From assembly GCA_944324555.1 (NCBI GenBank), contig CALUWU010000165.1:1-41383 (forward strand): a stretch of 41,383 bases of DNA, read 5' to 3'. Shown here one piece after another: positions 36,730-41,383 of the stretch (positions are counted from its first letter, which is position 1; the number at the start of each line of letters is the position of its first letter). The notes beneath the pieces are model-generated. The model made no database searches. It worked only from the letters and a program-made list of their open reading frames with translations, and had not been told where the DNA came from. Made by a program: the position numbers and the translations under genes. This stretch comes from an uncultured Desulfovibrio sp. Its GTDB lineage: Bacteria > Desulfobacterota > Desulfovibrionia > Desulfovibrionales > Desulfovibrionaceae.

Positions 36730-38825
36730 GAGGCGGATTTTTCTTTCTGCTTCTGCTTGCCACAGTCGTAAGCGTGATCATGTATCTCGCCATCCAGAGC
36801 GCCATGGATGTTTCAAAAAATATAAATACGGAGCGATTCCCGCGCTACAGCATAAATACAAAATTACAGAAGGAGCTTTTGACGGCGGGATATCGCGCGC
36901 GCATCTATTTTGACAACGCTTCGGAAGACTCGCTCAAGGAGTATCGCGCCAGTATCGCGTTGAGCGACGCGACGCTGAAAGAACTCGCCGCATTCAATGA
37001 AAGGATTCCCGGAAAGCTCACGACGAATTTCCTGAAAGAGTTCGGCGCCGAATATGGAAATTTCCAAAAGTATGTGGAAGAAACCATAGAGCTTGTCAGA
37101 AACATGGGCAAGACCAAGGGGGAAGTCGTTCTCGCAAGCACGAAGGCGAGAAGCCTGCTCAAGACTCTCAATGCGACGATGAGCCAGACGCTCACAAACT
37201 ATATCAATGCGGGGCAGATGGAAGAAAGCCGCCTGTACGCCGCGAACATGGCGCGCGTCGCTTCCGTGCTGGAAAACGCCTCTTCGGCCCTGCAGAATCT
37301 GCTGCTCGGCGTGGAAAGCAAGGATATCAAGCGCATCATGAAGGTCCAGGAGGATTTCGAGAACCTGCTCGAAGAAATGGCGGATATCCGCCAGTATCTC
37401 CTGCGCGAGGAATGCCGCGTCATGTTCGACGAGGCGTCGTCGGCGCTTGAAGCCTTCAAGGTGCATGCGACGGCGCTTTCAAAGCTCCTTATGAAGAACG
37501 ACGAGCTCATGCGGGAGCGTCTTGAGCATTACGGCGCGGCGTTGCAGCTCATCGACAAGTACAATCAGGATCTTACGGGTATTCTTGTCAACGTCCTCGA
37601 AGACAGCGACACCAGGCTGGAACGCTCCAGCTTCACCGGCCTGATTTTTGTCTGCATGATGGTCGTCATCGGCGTGTTCTTCTCCATCGTCATCACGCAT
37701 ACGATTACCCGGCCCCTGCGGCAGACGCAGCAGTTTGCCCAGGCGGTCGCCGAGGGCGATCTGGACAGGGAGCTGACCGTTTCCAACGCCGATGAAACCG
37801 GCATGCTGGCCGATTCCCTGCGGCACATGGTCGCCGGGCTTCGCGCCAATATCAAGATGGCCGAGGAAAAGAGCGCCGAAGCCGAGGTCAAGGGGCGCGA
37901 AGCCACGCAGGCCATGATGGCGGCGCAGGAAGCCCAGAAGAATGCGGAAAACGCCCGTCGCGAGGGCATGCTGACCGCCGCGCAGCGCCTTGAAAGCGTT
38001 GTCGAGGCCATTTCCGCCGCGTCCTCGCAGCTGTCCACGCGCATAGATCAGTCCGATCAGAGCGCCCAGACCGCGACGGCGCGTCTCTCCGAAGCGGCGA
38101 CGGCCATGAACGAAATGAACGCCACCGTGCAGGAAGTGGCCCGCAACGCGGCGCAGGCTTCCTCCATATCGGCCAATACGCGCACCAAGGCGGAAGAGGG
38201 CGCCAACATCGTGCAGCATTCGCTGGCGAGCATCAGCGCCGTCCATGACATGAGCAACGCGTTGAAGAGCGATATGGCGCAGCTCAACGACCACGCTCAG
38301 TCCATCAACGATATCATGGGCGTTATTTCCGATATCGCGGATCAGACGAATCTGCTGGCGCTCAACGCCGCCATTGAGGCCGCGCGCGCGGGCGAAGCGG
38401 GCCGCGGCTTTGCCGTCGTGGCCGACGAAGTCCGCAAGCTGGCCGAGAAGACCATGGCCTCGACGACGGAAGTCGGCAACGCCATCCGCTCCATTCAGGA
38501 CAGCACGGCCAAGAGCATGCACTCCATGGATCTTGCCGTGGAACAGGTGGAACAGGCGACCGGCTTTGCCAATCAGTCCGGGGAGGCCCTGCAGCAGATA
38601 GTGCAGGACGCCGAAACGACGGCCGACGAAGTCAGCGCCATCGCCGCCGCCGCGGAAGAACAGTCCGCCGCCAGCGACGAGATCAACAAGACCATCATTC
38701 AGATCAATGATATCGTCGCCCAGACGGCCGCGGCCATGAACGAAGCCGCCACGGCCGTCAACGCCCTCACGGAGCAGGCGCACGGTCTGGGCGAGCTCAT
38801 CGAAAGCATGAAGCGGCAGGATTAG
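36702..38825 (+). CDS. Methyl-accepting chemotaxis protein
   Basis: This transmembrane chemoreceptor signals to CheA/CheW. It has 707 residues. The first membrane helix is at about 10-32 ([20 protein letters not shown]). A large periplasmic helical ligand-binding domain spans about 33-300. The second helix is at about 307-330 ([21 protein letters not shown]), followed by HAMP ([20 protein letters not shown]) and a long coiled-coil signalling domain. The invariant hairpin tip reads [41 protein letters not shown]. The ATG at 36702 was chosen because GGAGGAGGAA lies just upstream and the membrane helix starts soon after. There is no C-terminal CheR-binding pentapeptide. It is monocistronic, with a strong terminator. 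The ligand is unknown. Confidence 0.95.
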   Translation: MQVTIGKKIGGGFFFLLLLATVVSVIMYLAIQSAMDVSKNINTERFPRYSINTKLQKELLTAGYRARIYFDNASEDSLKEYRASIALSDATLKELAAFNERIPGKLTTNFLKEFGAEYGNFQKYVEETIELVRNMGKTKGEVVLASTKARSLLKTLNATMSQTLTNYINAGQMEESRLYAANMARVASVLENASSALQNLLLGVESKDIKRIMKVQEDFENLLEEMADIRQYLLREECRVMFDEASSALEAFKVHATALSKLLMKNDELMRERLEHYGAALQLIDKYNQDLTGILVNVLEDSDTRLERSSFTGLIFVCMMVVIGVFFSIVITHTITRPLRQTQQFAQAVAEGDLDRELTVSNADETGMLADSLRHMVAGLRANIKMAEEKSAEAEVKGREATQAMMAAQEAQKNAENARREGMLTAAQRLESVVEAISAASSQLSTRIDQSDQSAQTATARLSEAATAMNEMNATVQEVARNAAQASSISANTRTKAEEGANIVQHSLASISAVHDMSNALKSDMAQLNDHAQSINDIMGVISDIADQTNLLALNAAIEAARAGEAGRGFAVVADEVRKLAEKTMASTTEVGNAIRSIQDSTAKSMHSMDLAVEQVEQATGFANQSGEALQQIVQDAETTADEVSAIAAAAEEQSAASDEINKTIIQINDIVAQTAAAMNEAATAVNALTEQAHGLGELIESMKRQD

Positions 38826-38861
38826 CGCCTTTTCCGCACGAACCCCTTTCTCCGCATTGCC

Positions 38862-38899
38862 GGGGCGGCCGCGCTGTCGCGGCCGCCCCCTTTTGTTTT
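38862..38899 (+). terminator. Terminator of the chemoreceptor gene
   Basis: GGGGCGGCCGCG (38862-38873) pairs perfectly with CGCGGCCGCCCC (38878-38889) around CTGT, followed by CTTTTGTTTT. Confidence 0.9.
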
Positions 38900-38938
38900 C
38901 CCTATTCTTTCAGGCAACGGGATTCATGATGTTTTTTG

Positions 38939-39009
38939 CGGGGGAAGGAACCCCTTTGGCTCGCGGCAAAAAGGGGCCCGGCCTTTCCGCTGGAAAGGCC
39001 GGGCCCCTT
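38939..39009 (-). repeat. Repeat family 1, partial copy acting as terminator
   Basis: AAGGGGCCCGGCCTTTCC (38971-38988) and GGAAAGGCCGGGCCCCTT (38992-39009) form a perfect 18-bp stem with a 3-nt loop. On the minus strand the T-run and GCCGCGAGCC, AAAGGGGTTCCTTCCCCC follow. That string matches the inner part of the repeat at 32794-32841. It lies about 100 bp after the stop codon of the minus gene at 39113 and probably terminates it. Confidence 0.8.
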
Positions 39010-39112
39010 GCGCGCCGGCCGCGACCGAAGGCGGCCGCAGGCCGTGCCCGGTGCGACGAAGATACTACGAGCATCGACAACAGAGCAGGGGAGTCCCCCC
39101 GGAAGAACACGC

Positions 39113-41383
39113 CTAGTGCCGGAGGCTTTCGTCGGGCTGGTTCTGATCGCGGCGGTCCAGTTCTTCCTGAAGGCGGCTGTGCGCCACGGACATGAAGAGC
39201 TTGACCCGGTTGAGCTGGTTGGCAATGCTGCTGCCGGGATCATAGTCCACGGCCATGAGGTTCGCCCTGGGCCGCTGCCGCTTGAGTTCCTTCATGACGC
39301 CCTTGCCGGTAATGTGGTTGGGGAGACAGCCGAAGGGCTGAAGGCACAGGACGTTGTTGACGCCGTGATCGATGAATTCCAGCATTTCCGCCGTCAGCAG
39401 CCAGCCTTCTCCCGCCTGATTGCCCCGGGAAACGATGCCTTCGATGCTGCGGGCAAGATCGGAAATGCGGGCCGCGGGCAGGAAGGGGCTTCCTTCCAGC
39501 GCGCGACGCATGTGGCGGCGCAGGGACTCCACGCGGCGGATGACAAGCCAGCTGCTCAGGGCGGGCAGGAACGTGCCGCCCAGATGCCGCCAGCTGTAGA
39601 CCGGGTCCATGAAGCAGTAGAGGAAGAAGTCGGCAAGATCGGTGGAAACGGGTTCGCCGCCTTCCTCCATGATGCTGCGCGCCACATGGTTGTTGGCGTC
39701 GGGGTGATACTTGAGCAGGATTTCGCCCACGATGCCGACCTTGGGGCGGGGAATGCCGTCCAGCGGCACGGCGGCGAAATCTTCCACGATTTCCCGCATG
39801 TGGCGCTTGAACTGGGAGATATCGCCGGCGGCGACCACGGCGCGCGCGCGGGCGGTCCAGTCCGAGAGAAGATCGTCGGCGGAACCGCGGCGGGCCTCGT
39901 TGGCCCGGACGTGCATGCTGACGCGTTGCAGCATGTCGCCGTACAGGCAGGCGATGGTCAGTTTCTGGAAGAGCGAGAGAGACAGGCGGAATCCCGGCTG
40001 TTCCGTAACGGAAGCGCTTGTCAGGGCAAGGACGGGAACATTGGGGAATCCGGCCTCGCGCAGGGCCTTGCGAAGCAGGGCGGTATAATTGCTGGCGCGG
40101 CAGGGGCCGCAGGTCTGGGCCAGCATCAGGGCCGTTCGTTCCGGATCGTAATTGCCGCTGCGGAGCGCCTCCAGCAGCTGGCCGATGACGACGATGGCCG
40201 GATAGCAGGCGTCGTTATGCACGTAGGCAAGCCCCGTTTCGATGGCCTGCGGGCTGACGGAAGGCAGCACCGAAAGGCGATAACCGGCGCTGGTGAAGGC
40301 GCTTTCGATGATGCGGAAGTGCAGGGGCGCCATTTGCGGCGCAAGGATGGTGTAGCTGTCGCGCATGGCGCCGGTAAAGACGGGAACGCGGCGGTTCGGG
40401 GGCGTTGCCGGACGAAGGCCGGCGTTCTCTTCCCGCCGTTCGCGCACGGCGGCCAGCAGGGAGCGGATGCGGATGCGGGCCGCGCCCAGCGACGCGCCTT
40501 CGTCTATCTTGATCAGGGTGTGCAGCCGCCCTCCCTCTGCCAGTGTTTCGGAAACCTGATCGCTCGTGATGGCGTCCAGACCGCAGCCGAAGGACGTAAG
40601 CTGCACCAGTTCCAGCAGGGGATTGTTGCGGACAAGGGCCGCGGCCCGGTAGAGGCGGGAATGGTAGCGCCACTGGTTCACGACGCGCAGGGGCTCGTCC
40701 AGCGAACCGAGGTGGGCGACGCTGTCTTCGCTCAGGACGGCCGCGCCCAGCGAGGCGATATATTCCGGCAGGCCGTGATGCACGGCCGGGTCCACATGGT
40801 AGGGGCGGCCGCAGAGAACGATGCCGAGGCCGCCCGTTCTCTCCACCTCCGCCAGAACGCGCTCGCCTTCGGCCCGCAGGGCGGCGCGGTAGTTTTCCTG
40901 CTCCTGTTCGGCGGCCCTGACGGCCGCGCGCACTTCGTTGCGCGGAATGTCCAGCAGCTCGTGCAGCACCTGGGCGAGCTTGTCCGGGGCGGCGAGGGAG
41001 ACGAAGGGCGTCAGCAGCTCCGTGCCGCTTTCGCGCAGCTCGTCGGTATTCAGCCGGATGACTTCCGGGTAGCCGGAAACCACGGGGCAGTTGTAGCGGC
41101 TGTCTTCGGAAAGACTTTCGCGCGGCAGGCATGGATAAAATATCCGGCGGACGCCCTGCCGGATCAGGGCGGTCACGTGGCCGTGCGCCATCTTGGCGGG
41201 GTAGCAGACGGTCTGCGACGGCATGGAGGAAAGGCCGAGATCAAAGACGTCCTTGCCGGAGGTCGGCGAAAGCTCCACGCGAAAGCCCAGCGCGGTGAAC
41301 AGCGTGAACCAGTAGGGATAGTGCTCGTACATGTTGAGCACGCGCGGAATGCCGATGCGGCCGCGCGGCGCGTCTTCTTCCGG
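39113..41383 (-). CDS. 2-hydroxyacyl-CoA dehydratase activase-related protein (DUF2229 type), C-terminal part
   Basis: This is the C-terminal 756 codons of a large protein whose start lies beyond the right edge; the frame is open to the last base. Proteins of this kind are often around 1400 residues, with an N-terminal ATPase (activase) domain related to HgdC. That domain would be outside the window. Visible blocks are GRIGIPRVLNMYEHYPYWFTLF, CYPAKMAHGHV, RIFYPCLPRE, GLGIVLCGRPYHVDPAVHHGLPEYI, TSFGCGLDAI, YPAIVVIGQLLEAL, QTCGPCRASNYTALL and LKYHPDANNHVARSIMEEGG. The conserved cysteines suggest iron-sulfur binding. The family is linked to ATP-driven radical or reductive chemistry on CoA esters, but the substrate here is unknown. 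It ends DESLRH. Confidence 0.88.
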   Translation of the reverse strand, partial: PEEDAPRGRIGIPRVLNMYEHYPYWFTLFTALGFRVELSPTSGKDVFDLGLSSMPSQTVCYPAKMAHGHVTALIRQGVRRIFYPCLPRESLSEDSRYNCPVVSGYPEVIRLNTDELRESGTELLTPFVSLAAPDKLAQVLHELLDIPRNEVRAAVRAAEQEQENYRAALRAEGERVLAEVERTGGLGIVLCGRPYHVDPAVHHGLPEYIASLGAAVLSEDSVAHLGSLDEPLRVVNQWRYHSRLYRAAALVRNNPLLELVQLTSFGCGLDAITSDQVSETLAEGGRLHTLIKIDEGASLGAARIRIRSLLAAVRERREENAGLRPATPPNRRVPVFTGAMRDSYTILAPQMAPLHFRIIESAFTSAGYRLSVLPSVSPQAIETGLAYVHNDACYPAIVVIGQLLEALRSGNYDPERTALMLAQTCGPCRASNYTALLRKALREAGFPNVPVLALTSASVTEQPGFRLSLSLFQKLTIACLYGDMLQRVSMHVRANEARRGSADDLLSDWTARARAVVAAGDISQFKRHMREIVEDFAAVPLDGIPRPKVGIVGEILLKYHPDANNHVARSIMEEGGEPVSTDLADFFLYCFMDPVYSWRHLGGTFLPALSSWLVIRRVESLRRHMRRALEGSPFLPAARISDLARSIEGIVSRGNQAGEGWLLTAEMLEFIDHGVNNVLCLQPFGCLPNHITGKGVMKELKRQRPRANLMAVDYDPGSSIANQLNRVKLFMSVAHSRLQEELDRRDQNQPDESLRH

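Overview
The window is GC-rich (roughly 60-65 % by eye) and gene-dense. It looks like a chromosome segment of a sulfate- or sulfite-reducing Desulfovibrionaceae-type bacterium. Supporting signs are an outer membrane porin of the Desulfovibrio 'homotrimeric' type, anaerobic respiratory molybdoenzyme subunits, AMP-forming acetyl-CoA and phenylacetyl-CoA ligases, a 2-hydroxyacyl-CoA dehydratase-activase-like protein, and several small lineage-type hypothetical proteins. Species cannot be assigned from the sequence alone.

Layout. 1-8223 (minus): rpoC (3' end cut by the window edge) and rpoB, with no rplL directly upstream. 8224-10466 (plus): an intergenic region with two strong hairpins and a good sigma70-type promoter, then a porin and its terminator. 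10549-15763 (minus): a possible PilZ-like protein, a gamma-glutamyltransferase, a zinc-ribbon protein, then the pair rsfS-gpmI. 15926-17397 (plus): paaK and a 30-residue membrane microprotein. 17682-20339 (minus): moaA and a diguanylate cyclase. A small exported protein is divergent from moaA, and the two ATG start codons overlap in a single CATG. 20815-21378 (minus): a cysteine-containing hypothetical protein. 21553-25294 (plus): a four-gene operon of a hypothetical protein, miaB, a bifunctional nuclease and a pseudo-receiver/TPR protein. 25656-29499 (plus): an AGCS-type amino-acid:cation symporter behind a structured leader, then acetyl-CoA synthetase. 29872-30180 (plus): an exported helix-hairpin-helix protein. 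30382-35829 (plus): a four-gene respiratory locus. 36229-36320 (minus): tRNA-Ser(GGA). 36702-38825 (plus): a chemoreceptor. 39113-41383 (minus): the C-terminal part of a large activase/dehydratase-like protein.

The most interesting locus is 30382-35829. It encodes a Tat-exported molybdopterin oxidoreductase, a four-cluster ferredoxin-like subunit with a C-terminal membrane anchor, and an FdnI/PhsC-type cytochrome b. A fourth, Sec-exported protein follows, whose reading frame is interrupted by one in-frame UGA (35506-35508). The frame continues with clear coding character for 107 more codons. The UGA sits in a U-x-x-C motif and is followed by a stem-loop that matches the geometry of a bacterial SECIS. 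I read this gene as a candidate new exported selenoprotein working with a membrane-bound molybdoenzyme. The substrate is unknown.

Two families of dispersed intergenic repeats are visible. One is about 146 bp with CTAGAGC/GCTCTAG ends and supplies the stop codon of the selenoprotein gene; a second, diverged copy lies at 20711-20808. The other is built on inverted arms and has copies at 17591-17685, 32692-32872 and, in part, 38939-39009. One copy lies inside the molybdoenzyme operon.
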